DNA of 64,000 bases from Kordiimonas marina (GTDB taxonomy: Bacteria; Pseudomonadota; Alphaproteobacteria; Sphingomonadales; Kordiimonadaceae): positions 124,001 to 188,000 of the forward strand of contig NZ_JAINDF010000003.1 in NCBI RefSeq assembly GCF_023006325.1, in the 5' to 3' direction. The notes under the pieces are model-generated. The model saw only the letters and a program-made list of their open reading frames with translations. It did not search any database and had not been told where the DNA came from. The translations under genes were made by a program, and so were the position numbers. Shown here one piece after another: positions 8,851 to 16,961 of this stretch (the stretch's first letter is position 1; each line of letters begins with the position of its first letter).

Positions 8851-9546
8851 GTGCCTGCCAAGAGGTCCAGTACAGCGTATCCTATCTATGATGTTACGGT
8901 TTCTGTCCCCACAGAAAGCGCGATGCTGGAAGGCCGCCTGACGGTGCCTGCCACAGCAACACAGATCGTAATATTTGCGCATGGCAGCGGCAGCAGCCGT
9001 TTCAGCCCGCGAAACTGGTATGTCGCGGAAGTCCTGCATGGCCATAATATCGCGACCCTGCTGATTGATCTGCTCACGGAAGCCGAGGGGCAGGAAGACA
9101 TGCGGACAGGGCATTTGCGCTTCAATATTCCGCTTCTTGCCACACGACTGGCGAACGTCGCCGCGTGGGTCCATGCCACGCAGGAGACACGCCACCTCCA
9201 TATCGGCTATTTTGGCTCCAGCACGGGGGCAGGGGCTGCGCTGATCGCCGCGGCGGACAGTGACGTGCCGATTGCCGCCATCGTTTCGCGCGGCGGCCGG
9301 CCGGACATGGCCGGGGACTATCTGCCCGCCGTCAAGGCACCGACCCTGCTTATCGTCGGCGGGTTTGATACCCAGGTTCTTGCCTTGAACGAGCAAGCCC
9401 TTGCGCATTTGAATAACCAGTCCCGGATTGAGGTGATCCCCGGGGCCACGCACCTGTTCGAGGAACCCGGCACGTTGGAACAGGTCGCCCTGAAGGCCGC
9501 GGAATGGTTCAAGCATCACACGGGGGTCAGCCATGCACTTCCGTGA
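8851..9546 (+). CDS. Dienelactone-hydrolase-like alpha/beta hydrolase
   Basis: 231 residues of alpha/beta-hydrolase fold. The oxyanion region IFAHGSGSSRFSPRN is near residue 41, and the nucleophile elbow is GSSTG with Ser about 124. The likely acid is Asp in VGGFDTQVL and the likely His is in GATHLFEEPG. Substrate unknown. The start is set at GTG 8851, seven bases after AAGGAG (8838-8843); ATG 8845 is too close to that site and ATG 8767 lies on the FixK/FNR-like box. The gene overlaps the following phosphoribosyltransferase by 14 bp, which implies translational coupling. First gene of a three-gene operon, probably induced at low oxygen. Confidence 0.82.
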   Translation: MPAKRSSTAYPIYDVTVSVPTESAMLEGRLTVPATATQIVIFAHGSGSSRFSPRNWYVAEVLHGHNIATLLIDLLTEAEGQEDMRTGHLRFNIPLLATRLANVAAWVHATQETRHLHIGYFGSSTGAGAALIAAADSDVPIAAIVSRGGRPDMAGDYLPAVKAPTLLIVGGFDTQVLALNEQALAHLNNQSRIEVIPGATHLFEEPGTLEQVALKAAEWFKHHTGVSHALP

Positions 9547-10189
9547 CCGGACAGATGCCGGGCAGCAACTGGCCGATGCCCTGCAGGATTATCAGGGGCA
9601 GCAGGGTTTAGTTCTGCTGGCGCTCCCCCGTGGCGGGGTACCTGTTGCCGTTGAAGTCGCCAAAGCCCTCAAAGTTCCGCTTGATGTCATGCTGGTCCGC
9701 AAACTGGGGGTCCCGGGGCAGGAAGAATTAGCCATGGGCGCGATTGCCATGGGCGGCACCACCATCCTCAATGACCAGATCATCCGCCAGCTTGGCCTGG
9801 ATGAGACGGTCGTCACTGCCGCCGTCAGGCGGGAAATGCCTGAACTGGCCCGCCGGAACCAACTGTACCGGGGCGGAAGGCCGATGCCGGACCTTCACGC
9901 CAAGACGGTGATCGTCGTCGATGATGGGCTGGCGACCGGCGCCACCATGAAGGCGGCTGTTGCGGCGCTCAGAAAACTCGGGGCGGACGCGATTATCGTC
10001 GCGGTTCCCGTTGGCGCGTACGAAACCTGTGAAGAACTAGCGGAGCTGGCCGATACGGTCATCTGCCTCTATCAGCCGTCGCCTTTTTGGGGTGTCGGGC
10101 GCTGGTATCAGGTGTTTGGTCAAACCAGCGACCAGGAAGTGATCGATTTGTTGGGCCGGTACGGCCCTGACGGAGGAAATGCCTCATGA
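9533..10189 (+). CDS. Phosphoribosyltransferase-domain protein
   Basis: 218 residues with a type I PRTase fold. The PRPP-binding loop VIVVDDGLATGAT (about residues 126-138) is intact. The N-terminal LALPRGGVPVAVEVA and LVRKLGVPGQEELAMGAIA resemble the orphan PRTases often found beside dienelactone hydrolases in stress or low-oxygen clusters, rather than a defined purine or pyrimidine salvage enzyme. Substrate unknown. It overlaps the hydrolase by 14 bp upstream and the esterase-like gene by 4 bp downstream (ATGA), so all three are probably co-translated. Confidence 0.87.
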   Translation: MHFRDRTDAGQQLADALQDYQGQQGLVLLALPRGGVPVAVEVAKALKVPLDVMLVRKLGVPGQEELAMGAIAMGGTTILNDQIIRQLGLDETVVTAAVRREMPELARRNQLYRGGRPMPDLHAKTVIVVDDGLATGATMKAAVAALRKLGADAIIVAVPVGAYETCEELAELADTVICLYQPSPFWGVGRWYQVFGQTSDQEVIDLLGRYGPDGGNAS

Positions 10190-11535
10190 GCCTGACGGAA
10201 ATGGACAAACTGACGGTCCGCTCCCTGGAGCAGCGCGCGATACCGCTGGGCGGTTCGATGGCGGATTATGACCCGATTATCGAGGCCGCAGAGAACAAGA
10301 CCTATGTCCTGATCGGCGAAGCCTCCCACGGGACGCAGGATTTTTACCGGGCGCGCGCGGAAATCACCATGCGGCTCATTACCGAACTTGGCTATGACGC
10401 CGTCGCTGTTGAGGCTGACTGGCCCGATGCCTATGCCATCAACCAGTATGTCACCGGCACAAGGCCGCATATGTTGCCTGAGGATGCCCTCAAGCGGTTC
10501 GAACGTTTCCCGTCCTGGATGTGGGCCAATACCGAAGTTCTGCACTTTATCCGCTGGCTGCGGGACTATAATGACCGGGGTGGTCGCCTGCAGCCCGTGC
10601 ATTTTTATGGCCTCGATCTCTATAGCATGAACACCTCCGCCCATGCCGTGATCGATTATCTGGACGAGCGCGATCCGCCTGCGGCACAGCGCGCGAGACG
10701 CCGTTATGGCTGTTTGGCCGACTTCATCCACAAGCCGCAACTTTATGGCCGGGCGGCGGAATTCGGCCTCACAGAAAGCTGTGAGCATGAGATCGCCACA
10801 CAGCTTATCGAGCTTCGGCATAAGGCCTACCGTTATATGACCGACAGCGGCATTGTCGACGGCGAGGATTATTTCTGCGCCGAACAGAATGCCAAGCTGG
10901 TCAAGAATGCGGAGGAATATTACCGCACCATGTTCCGGGGCAGGCCGAGCAGCTGGAACCTCCGGGACCAGCATATGTTTTCAGCCCTTGGCGATATCAG
11001 CACGTACTTGAGCGATAGGCTCGGCCGGCCAGCCAAAGTCGTTGTCTGGGCGCACAATTCCCATCTGGGCAATGCCGCGGCCACGGAAATGGCCAAGCGC
11101 GGCGAGTTCAATATCGGCCAGCTCGTTCGGGAAAGCCACGGTGAGGACGCGCTCCTGATCGGCTTTACGACCGCGATAGGCGAGGTTACCGCGGCCTCGG
11201 AATGGGATGAGCCTGCTGGCCGCAAACGTGTTCGCCCACCCTTGGAAGGCAGTTATGAGCGCCTGTTCCACCATGTGAACCATAAGCGCTTCATGCTCGA
11301 CCTGCGTGGCGACAACGCCATGACGGATTTCCTGCTTGAGCCCCGGCTACAGCGGGCAATCGGCGTGATCTACCGACCGGACACCGAGCGGCAGAGCCAT
11401 TATTTCACCGCCTGCCTGCCGGAGCAGTTCGACTTTCTCATCCATTATGATGAAACCGCCGCCCTCAAGCCGCTCGATATTCCAACGCGCTGGCATCAGG
11501 GTGAACTCGACGAAACCTACCCGACGGGTTTGTGA
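10186..11535 (+). CDS. Erythromycin esterase (EreA/ChaN-like) family protein
   Basis: 449 residues. Family hallmarks are LIGEASHGTQDFY (about 43-54, with the catalytic-type His near 48) and VAVEADWPDAYAINQYV with Glu near 75. The VVWAHNSHLGNA motif (about 285-297) carries the second conserved His. Some members hydrolyse the macrolide ring, but most chromosomal ones have unknown substrates, and the operon partners here (hydrolase, PRTase) give no hint of drug resistance. Strong ribosome site GGAGGAAATGCCTC before ATG 10186, and a 4-bp overlap with the PRTase gene. Converges on the ACP gene 9 bp away. Confidence 0.88.
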   Translation: MSLTEMDKLTVRSLEQRAIPLGGSMADYDPIIEAAENKTYVLIGEASHGTQDFYRARAEITMRLITELGYDAVAVEADWPDAYAINQYVTGTRPHMLPEDALKRFERFPSWMWANTEVLHFIRWLRDYNDRGGRLQPVHFYGLDLYSMNTSAHAVIDYLDERDPPAAQRARRRYGCLADFIHKPQLYGRAAEFGLTESCEHEIATQLIELRHKAYRYMTDSGIVDGEDYFCAEQNAKLVKNAEEYYRTMFRGRPSSWNLRDQHMFSALGDISTYLSDRLGRPAKVVVWAHNSHLGNAAATEMAKRGEFNIGQLVRESHGEDALLIGFTTAIGEVTAASEWDEPAGRKRVRPPLEGSYERLFHHVNHKRFMLDLRGDNAMTDFLLEPRLQRAIGVIYRPDTERQSHYFTACLPEQFDFLIHYDETAALKPLDIPTRWHQGELDETYPTGL

Positions 11536-11544
11536 GGTGGCTGT

Positions 11545-11787
11545 TCAGGCCAAAGCCGCCAGATAATCGATCGCGCCCTTGAGCGTTACCATCTTGGCGG
11601 CATCCTTATCCGGAATATTCACGCCCAGCCGTTCATGCAGGCCGATGATGAGGTTCGAGATATCCATGGAGTCCAAATCGAGCGCGTCGCGCAGGTCTTC
11701 GTCTTCCCCAACACCGTCCAGGCTGGCGTCCGGCGCGATTTTGGTGAGCTCTTCGGCAAAAATACGGGTCAGGTCTTCGCGGGTCAT
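11545..11787 (-). CDS. Acyl carrier protein
   Basis: 80 residues, acidic, with a four-helix ACP layout. The phosphopantetheine attachment serine is in DALDLDSMDISNL (Ser about 40). It is the last gene of the leftward acsA-pdhA-pdhB-E2-ACP operon and overlaps the E2 gene by 4 bp (ATGA). This is not the fatty-acid acpP context (no fabD/fabG/fabF nearby), so it is probably a specialised carrier. An ACP next to a lipoyl-bearing E2 could supply octanoyl groups for lipoylation or accept acyl groups from acetyl-CoA; both are inference. Confidence 0.9.
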   Translation of the reverse strand: MTREDLTRIFAEELTKIAPDASLDGVGEDEDLRDALDLDSMDISNLIIGLHERLGVNIPDKDAAKMVTLKGAIDYLAALA

Positions 11788-13052
11788 AGGGCCTCCGGCA
11801 CTTGTAAGAGTTTTTCGATTTCCCTGAGGAACAGAGCGCCGCGCCTGCCATCACTGACACGGTGATCGGCGGCGAGCGTTGCGATGATGGTGGGGGCGGC
11901 ATCCAAGCCGTCTTCTGTAGCCACAGGCCGGGTCTCTAGCGTCCCGAAGCCGATGATTGCTACCTGCGGCGGGTAAATGACGCCGTAAACCTCATCGACA
12001 CCGCGCTCGCCCAGGCTTGTTATCGTAACCGTCGGGTCCGACAGTTCCGAGCTTCTGAGGTGGCCTGTACGCACGCGGCCGACCAGGTCCCGCATCGCCG
12101 CCATCAGGTCATCGAGCGAAAGTGTTTCACAGTCATGAAGCGCAGGGGCAATCAGACCACCACCCCGGATCGCGACCGCAAGCCCGCAATGGACCTCCGG
12201 CACGGCGCGGAAAGTGTCGTTCTCGTAGAAGCCATTGAATTCCGGGTAACGGGTCAGCGCCAGGCTCACGGCCTTGACGAGCAGGGTGCCCATCAGAAGC
12301 CGCGCCTCGGGCGGACGCTCGGCATTTGTCTCATCAAGCCACAGGCTGGCCGCCCGCATATTGATCTGATGCTTGAGGTAATAATGCGGGATTTCCCGTT
12401 TCGATTTCGCCATGGCCTGCGCGATGGCTTTGCGCATTTCCGCGAAATCGAGCCCCGGATGGGCGGATGGCTTGCTTGGGCCGGAGACTGGGGCCTCTTT
12501 CTTGTGGGTGGGACCAACAACCGCTTCCACATCGGCATAGACGATGGCGCCGTCAGGGCCTGAGCCCTTGAGCTTGGCAACGTCGATGCCCTTTTCAGCA
12601 GCCAGCTTGCGCGCGGCCGGGGAGACAGGCTTCTCGCCAGCCTTATCAGGTGCGGCAGGCAGTTCAGTCGGCGCAGGTGTTGGGGCCGAGGTTGGTGCTG
12701 GCGTAGGCGCCTGTGTCGGCTCGGGCGTAGGTTCGGGTGTCGGTTCTGGTGTTGGGGCCGGAGTTGGAGCAGATGTCGGCGCTGGTGCTGGCGCTGGTGT
12801 TTCCTCAGGCTTTGCACCTTCGCCTTCGATTTCAGCGAGCGGTGTGCCCACAGGCACGGTGGTGCCTTCCTCCACCAACAGCTTGGAGACCGTGCCGGTT
12901 TCGAAAATCTCGACCTCGATCGCGCCTTTCTGGGTTTCGACCACGGCGACAATATCGCCGCGTTTGACCGCATCACCCGGCTTCACATTCCATTCAACCA
13001 GTGTGCCAGCGTCCATGTCGGCGCCGAGGGACGGCATTTTGAAGATGCTCAT
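11784..13052 (-). CDS. pdhC: 2-oxo acid dehydrogenase complex E2 (dihydrolipoamide acyltransferase)
   Basis: 422 residues. One N-terminal lipoyl domain has the lipoyl Lys in VVETQKGAIEVEIF (about residue 42). A long Pro/Thr/Ala/Glu linker of near-repeats follows (about 85-135). Next is the peripheral-subunit-binding domain, SPAARKLAAEKGIDVAKLKG. The catalytic domain ends with DHRVSDGRRGALFL, the active-site HRxxDG motif. Start ATG 13052 lies eight bases after GGAAGG; ATG 13058 is too close to that site. It transfers the acyl group from E1 to CoA, and the E1 genes lie just upstream. No E3 gene is in the operon, so E3 must be shared. Pyruvate specificity is inferred from the acsA neighbour. Confidence 0.93.
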   Translation of the reverse strand: MSIFKMPSLGADMDAGTLVEWNVKPGDAVKRGDIVAVVETQKGAIEVEIFETGTVSKLLVEEGTTVPVGTPLAEIEGEGAKPEETPAPAPAPTSAPTPAPTPEPTPEPTPEPTQAPTPAPTSAPTPAPTELPAAPDKAGEKPVSPAARKLAAEKGIDVAKLKGSGPDGAIVYADVEAVVGPTHKKEAPVSGPSKPSAHPGLDFAEMRKAIAQAMAKSKREIPHYYLKHQINMRAASLWLDETNAERPPEARLLMGTLLVKAVSLALTRYPEFNGFYENDTFRAVPEVHCGLAVAIRGGGLIAPALHDCETLSLDDLMAAMRDLVGRVRTGHLRSSELSDPTVTITSLGERGVDEVYGVIYPPQVAIIGFGTLETRPVATEDGLDAAPTIIATLAADHRVSDGRRGALFLREIEKLLQVPEAL

Positions 13053-13068
13053 GGTCATAGCCTTCCGT

Positions 13069-14046
13069 TCAGCGCCCCAGCGCCAGTTTCGCGGCCGCGA
13101 TGATGCGGTCCACTTGTGGCAGCGCCGCGTCTTCCAAGTGTTTGGGGTAGGGGATCGGCACTTCGGCGGAACAAACCCGGCCCACGGGGGCATCCAGTGA
13201 CCAGAAACCGCCTTCCATGATGCGGGCGGAGACTTCTGCGGCGAGGCTGCCGGTCTTCCAGCCTTCATCGACAATGACGGCCCGGCGCGTCTTGCCGACG
13301 GACTTGAGGATCGTGGCGTCATCCAGCGGGCGCAGCACGCGCAGATCGATGACTTCGGCGCTGATACCGTCTTCGGCGAGCTTTTCAGCCGCTTCCAGGG
13401 TCTTGTAGAGCGACCCGCCATAGGTGATGAGGCTGATATCGCTGCCGTTTCGGCGGACCGCAGCAGAGCTCAAGTCTACGGTCGCTTCCTTGTCCAGAGC
13501 TTCAGTGCGGCCATAGAGCATGACGTGCTCAAATATGACCACAGGGTCCGGGTCCTCAAGGGCAGGGCGCAGCATGGCGTAGGCATCCTGCACGGTCGCC
13601 GGCGCCAGAACCTTCAGGCCCGGAATATGGGCATACCAATTTTCCAGGCTGTGGGAATGCTGGGCGGCGAGCTGTCTGCCGGCCCCCGTTGAAATCCGGA
13701 TCACCACAGGAATATTGAGCTGCCCGCCTGACATATGGCGGAAGGTGGCGGCGGTGTTCAGGATCTGGTCAAGCGCCAGCAGGCTGAAATTCACGGTCAT
13801 GATCTCAACGATCGGCTTCATGCCGCCGAGGGCCGCGCCAATACCAGCCCCGGTGAACCCGGATTCGGATAGCGGCGTGTCGCGGACCCGGTCTTCGCCG
13901 AAATCCTCGATCATGCCTTTGGTCACGGCATAGGTGCCGCCGTAGCGCCCGACATCTTCACCCATGATGAAAACCCGGTCATCTGCCGTCATGGCGTCCC
14001 GGATCGCGGCGCCCACAGCATCCCGGTATGTGACTTGTTCGCTCAT
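13069..14046 (-). CDS. pdhB: Pyruvate dehydrogenase E1 component, beta subunit
   Basis: 325 residues, standard length for an alpha2beta2-type E1 beta subunit. [19 protein letters not shown] and [20 protein letters not shown] are typical, as is [20 protein letters not shown]. It shares the active site with E1 alpha. The start ATG at 14046 overlaps the pdhA stop by 4 bp, and the E2 gene follows after 16 bp. A frame open through this gene continues into E2 on another reading frame, but the two proteins are separate. Confidence 0.94.
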   Translation of the reverse strand: MSEQVTYRDAVGAAIRDAMTADDRVFIMGEDVGRYGGTYAVTKGMIEDFGEDRVRDTPLSESGFTGAGIGAALGGMKPIVEIMTVNFSLLALDQILNTAATFRHMSGGQLNIPVVIRISTGAGRQLAAQHSHSLENWYAHIPGLKVLAPATVQDAYAMLRPALEDPDPVVIFEHVMLYGRTEALDKEATVDLSSAAVRRNGSDISLITYGGSLYKTLEAAEKLAEDGISAEVIDLRVLRPLDDATILKSVGKTRRAVIVDEGWKTGSLAAEVSARIMEGGFWSLDAPVGRVCSAEVPIPYPKHLEDAALPQVDRIIAAAKLALGR

Positions 14047-15035
14047 GATGCCGCTCCCACGTCTTCCAGCAGGGTTTCTACCTCTTCCCAAGGGCTGGCC
14101 TCCGCGAAGGCGACCGCGTCTTCGACTTCCTTGGCGATATCGGCCTCGATGGCTTCAATGTCATCCGCATGGAGAAGGCCGCTTTTGGTTACCCAGTCGC
14201 TGAAGCGCCGGATCGGGCCTTTTTCTTCCCATTCAGTCACCTCGTCCTTGCTGCGGTACAGCTGCGGGTCGAACATGGAATGGGCCCGGAACCGGTAGGT
14301 CCGGCACTCGAGGAAATAGGGGCCTTTCCCGTCCCTGACGGCAGCAACCGCGCGCCGTGCCGCGGCTTCCACATCCACCACATTCATACCGTCCACGGCC
14401 TCAGACGTGATCTTGTAGCTCGCCGCCTTGGCGTGAATGTCGGTTTCGGATTCCGACCGGGCCAACGCTGTGCCCATGGCATAGAGGTTGTTTTCGCAGA
14501 CGAAAAGCACCGGCAGCTGCCAAAGCGCCGCCAGGTTCAGGCTCTCATGGAATTCGCCCTCAGCGGCCGCGCCTTCCCCGAAGAAGCAGACGGTGACGTT
14601 CGGCCGGTTCTGCATCTTGTCCGCGAGCGCCAGGCCGACCGCAAGCGGCAAGCCGCCGCCGACAATGGCATTGCCGCCGTAGAAGCGGTGCTCGGCCGAG
14701 AAAATATGCATGGAGCCGCCGCGCCCTTTGGAGACCCCGCCTGATTTGCCATACATTTCCGCCATGACACCGGTCATCGGCACACCGCGGACGAGGGCAT
14801 GGCCGTGTTCGCGGTAGGTCGCGACGATGGCGTCCTCGGGTGTCAGTGTCTGCATCACACCGGTCGCCACCGCTTCTTCACCGATATAAAGGTGCAGGAA
14901 CCCGCGGATTTTCTCCTGCGTGTAAAGCTCGGCGGCCTTTTCCTCGAACCGGCGGATGCGGAGCATATTGCGCATCAGATCAAGGCAGTGATCGCGCGTG
15001 AGATGCGGTCTGAGGTCCTTATCCTTCGCACTCAT
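14043..15035 (-). CDS. pdhA: Pyruvate dehydrogenase E1 component, alpha subunit
   Basis: 330 residues. The thiamine-diphosphate motif runs [19 protein letters not shown] to [10 protein letters not shown] (about 165-200), and the phosphorylation-loop-like [15 protein letters not shown] lies near 255. It decarboxylates a 2-oxo acid, most likely pyruvate, and passes the acetyl group to the E2 lipoyl arm. It overlaps the acsA stop codon by 4 bp and the pdhB start by 4 bp, so the operon is tightly coupled. Because the canonical PDH operon of alphaproteobacteria sits by enolase and lpd, this may be a second, condition-specific complex. Confidence 0.94.
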   Translation of the reverse strand: MSAKDKDLRPHLTRDHCLDLMRNMLRIRRFEEKAAELYTQEKIRGFLHLYIGEEAVATGVMQTLTPEDAIVATYREHGHALVRGVPMTGVMAEMYGKSGGVSKGRGGSMHIFSAEHRFYGGNAIVGGGLPLAVGLALADKMQNRPNVTVCFFGEGAAAEGEFHESLNLAALWQLPVLFVCENNLYAMGTALARSESETDIHAKAASYKITSEAVDGMNVVDVEAAARRAVAAVRDGKGPYFLECRTYRFRAHSMFDPQLYRSKDEVTEWEEKGPIRRFSDWVTKSGLLHADDIEAIEADIAKEVEDAVAFAEASPWEEVETLLEDVGAAS

Positions 15036-16786
15036 GAAAATGTCTCCAAGGTCGAGGTATCGCCTTCAGGCAAGCCGAGCTCACGCGCCTTCAGGAGCCG
15101 CCGCATGATCTTGCCTGAGCGCGTTTTCGGGAGGTCGGCGGCAAAGGTGATAAGCCGTGGAGCGACAGCGGACCCCAGTGCGCGCCGTGCATGGGCCATA
15201 ATATCCCGCTCCAGCTCGTCTGACGCTTCATAGCCGTGATGCAGCGTGACATAGGCCTTGACCACTTCACCCGCCCGTTCATCGGGTATGCCGATCACCG
15301 CGGCTTCGGCGACGGCTGGGTGTTCCACGAGCGCGCTTTCCACTTCAAATGGGCCGATAAGGTGGCCGGAGGATTTGATCATGTCATCGGCACGGCCGAC
15401 GAACCAGAAATAGCCGTCCGCATCACGCATGGCGAGGTCACCGGTCAGGTACCAGCCGTCTACGAAGCATTTCTTGTAGCGTTCTTCCTCATGCAGGTAG
15501 CCGCGGAACATGGACGGCCAGCCGGGGCGGAGGGCAAGCTCGCCCACTGCGCCGGTTTCCGTCACATCCTTCAGGCTGCCGTCGGCCTCCCGGTCGACAA
15601 TGCCGGCATCGACGCCGGGCAGGGGACGGCCCATCGACCCGGGTTTGACGTCCCCCACGGCGAAATTGGCGATCATGATCGCGCCGGTTTCGGTCTGCCA
15701 CCAATTGTCATGGAAGGGCTTGCCGAAGACATCGTTGCTCCAGAGCACAGCCTCGGCATTGAGGGGCTCCCCCACGGAGGCAAGGAAACGCAGGCTCATG
15801 AGATCATAGCCTTTGGCAAGGTCCGCACCAGTTTTCATCAGCATCCGGATCGCTGTCGGCGCGCTGTACCACACCGTAACCTTCTGGTCTTGCAATGTTT
15901 TGTACCAGCGTTCAGCGTCGAACTCGGCCTCATCGATGATCATGGTGACCCCGATCGTGAGCGGCGCGATAATGCCGTAAGAGGTGCCCGTTACCCAGCC
16001 AGGGTCCGCCGTGCACCACAGGATGTCGCTTTCATGCAGGTCGAGCGCCAGCTCAGCCGTCGCGTGATGGGCGACCACCGCCTGATGGACATGGATCGCG
16101 CCTTTGGGCTTGCCGGTGGTGCCACTGGTGAAATGCAGGAGCGCCGGGTCCTCTTCCTGGGTGGTGACAGTTTCAAAGTCATCACGGGCACGTTTCATCA
16201 GCCCATCGAAGGACTGGGTGCCTTCCGGCAGATCACCGTCTCCGACAATCAGAACATGCGTGAGCTTGGGCAGGTCGGCTCGGATGGGGGCAACTTTTTT
16301 GCGGTAATATTGCGCGGTGGTCACAAGAACCTGGCCTTCACCGATGCCCATACGGGCTTTCACCGGTTCCGGCCCGAAGGCGGAAAAGAGCGGGGAGAAA
16401 ACGGCGCCACGCTTCAGGGTGCCAAGCGCCGTGATATAAAGCTCAGGCACACGGCCGAGCAGGGCGAAGACACGGTCGCCTTTCTTGACGCCAAGGCTTT
16501 CAAGCGCAGCCGCAAAACGTGCCGTGCGGGTCTTGAGCTCCGCATAGCTGATGTCTGTCACCTCGCCTGATTTGGCGAGCCAGCGAATGGCGGTCTTATC
16601 GCCCTTTCCGTGGCGGACATGCCGGTCCACAGCCTCATAAGCGATATTGAGGCCACCTCCGGCAAGGCCATCGAGCGTCCTACGGGCGCCTTCCCAGGTG
16701 AAGCGCGCACGCACGGCGCCATAATCGTCCATATTGGGTGGGCACTTGGGGTCGTTTTTCTGGTGGATAACTGTCCTGGCTGTCAT
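15032..16786 (-). CDS. acsA: Acetyl-CoA synthetase (AMP-forming acetate-CoA ligase)
   Basis: 584 residues, closer to the short AcsA type (about 570 residues) than to the 650-residue Acs. ANL-superfamily motifs are present: P-loop [18 protein letters not shown] near 210, [10 protein letters not shown] near 355, [20 protein letters not shown] near 440, and the C-terminal catalytic lysine in [12 protein letters not shown] near 560. It makes acetyl-CoA from acetate, ATP and CoA, although a propionate or butyrate preference cannot be excluded. First gene of the operon; ribosome site GGGAGGACC before ATG 16786. A FixK/FNR-like box ends 65 bp upstream. Confidence 0.9.
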   Translation of the reverse strand: MTARTVIHQKNDPKCPPNMDDYGAVRARFTWEGARRTLDGLAGGGLNIAYEAVDRHVRHGKGDKTAIRWLAKSGEVTDISYAELKTRTARFAAALESLGVKKGDRVFALLGRVPELYITALGTLKRGAVFSPLFSAFGPEPVKARMGIGEGQVLVTTAQYYRKKVAPIRADLPKLTHVLIVGDGDLPEGTQSFDGLMKRARDDFETVTTQEEDPALLHFTSGTTGKPKGAIHVHQAVVAHHATAELALDLHESDILWCTADPGWVTGTSYGIIAPLTIGVTMIIDEAEFDAERWYKTLQDQKVTVWYSAPTAIRMLMKTGADLAKGYDLMSLRFLASVGEPLNAEAVLWSNDVFGKPFHDNWWQTETGAIMIANFAVGDVKPGSMGRPLPGVDAGIVDREADGSLKDVTETGAVGELALRPGWPSMFRGYLHEEERYKKCFVDGWYLTGDLAMRDADGYFWFVGRADDMIKSSGHLIGPFEVESALVEHPAVAEAAVIGIPDERAGEVVKAYVTLHHGYEASDELERDIMAHARRALGSAVAPRLITFAADLPKTRSGKIMRRLLKARELGLPEGDTSTLETFS

Positions 16787-16851
16787 GGCGGCGGGTCCTC
16801 CCTAACCTTTGCACCGTTATCCTTGGGTACGGGCTAATGCTGGGCGCTACC

Positions 16852-16865
16852 TTGACGCTTGTCAA
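16852..16865 (-). promoter_or_regulatory. FixK/FNR-like box upstream of acsA operon
   Basis: TTGACGCTTGTCAA is a perfect TTGAC inverted repeat with a four-base spacer, 65 bp before the acsA ATG. It is the fourth such box within 11.3 kb, all at similar distances from their genes. Confidence 0.75.
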
Positions 16866-16895
16866 ACCATAGACTGTATTTTGAAATTAGGGGTC

Positions 16896-16938
16896 GGCTG
16901 TGACCCGGACGAGGAGAATAGAGTGCCGGGTCACAGCC
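16896..16938. terminator. Long inverted repeat after the metal-efflux operon
   Basis: Perfect 13-bp arms (GGCTGTGACCCGG and CCGGGTCACAGCC) are separated by 17 bp. It lies 24 bp beyond the stop of the outer-membrane channel gene and 30 bp beyond the acsA FixK/FNR-like box. It probably stops leftward transcription, but there is no clean T run on either side, so a role as mRNA-stabilising hairpin is also possible. Confidence 0.55.
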
Positions 16939-16961
16939 TGGGGGGTAAACTTTAGACGAGA

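Noticed and set aside
10186-11535. Macrolide resistance gene from the erythromycin-esterase family match
   Set aside because: Family members are mostly chromosomal with unknown substrates, and the operon context is metabolic; no basis for a resistance claim.
15236-16570. Plus-strand open frame (444 codons) opposite acsA
   Set aside because: Shadow of acsA; no recognisable domain.
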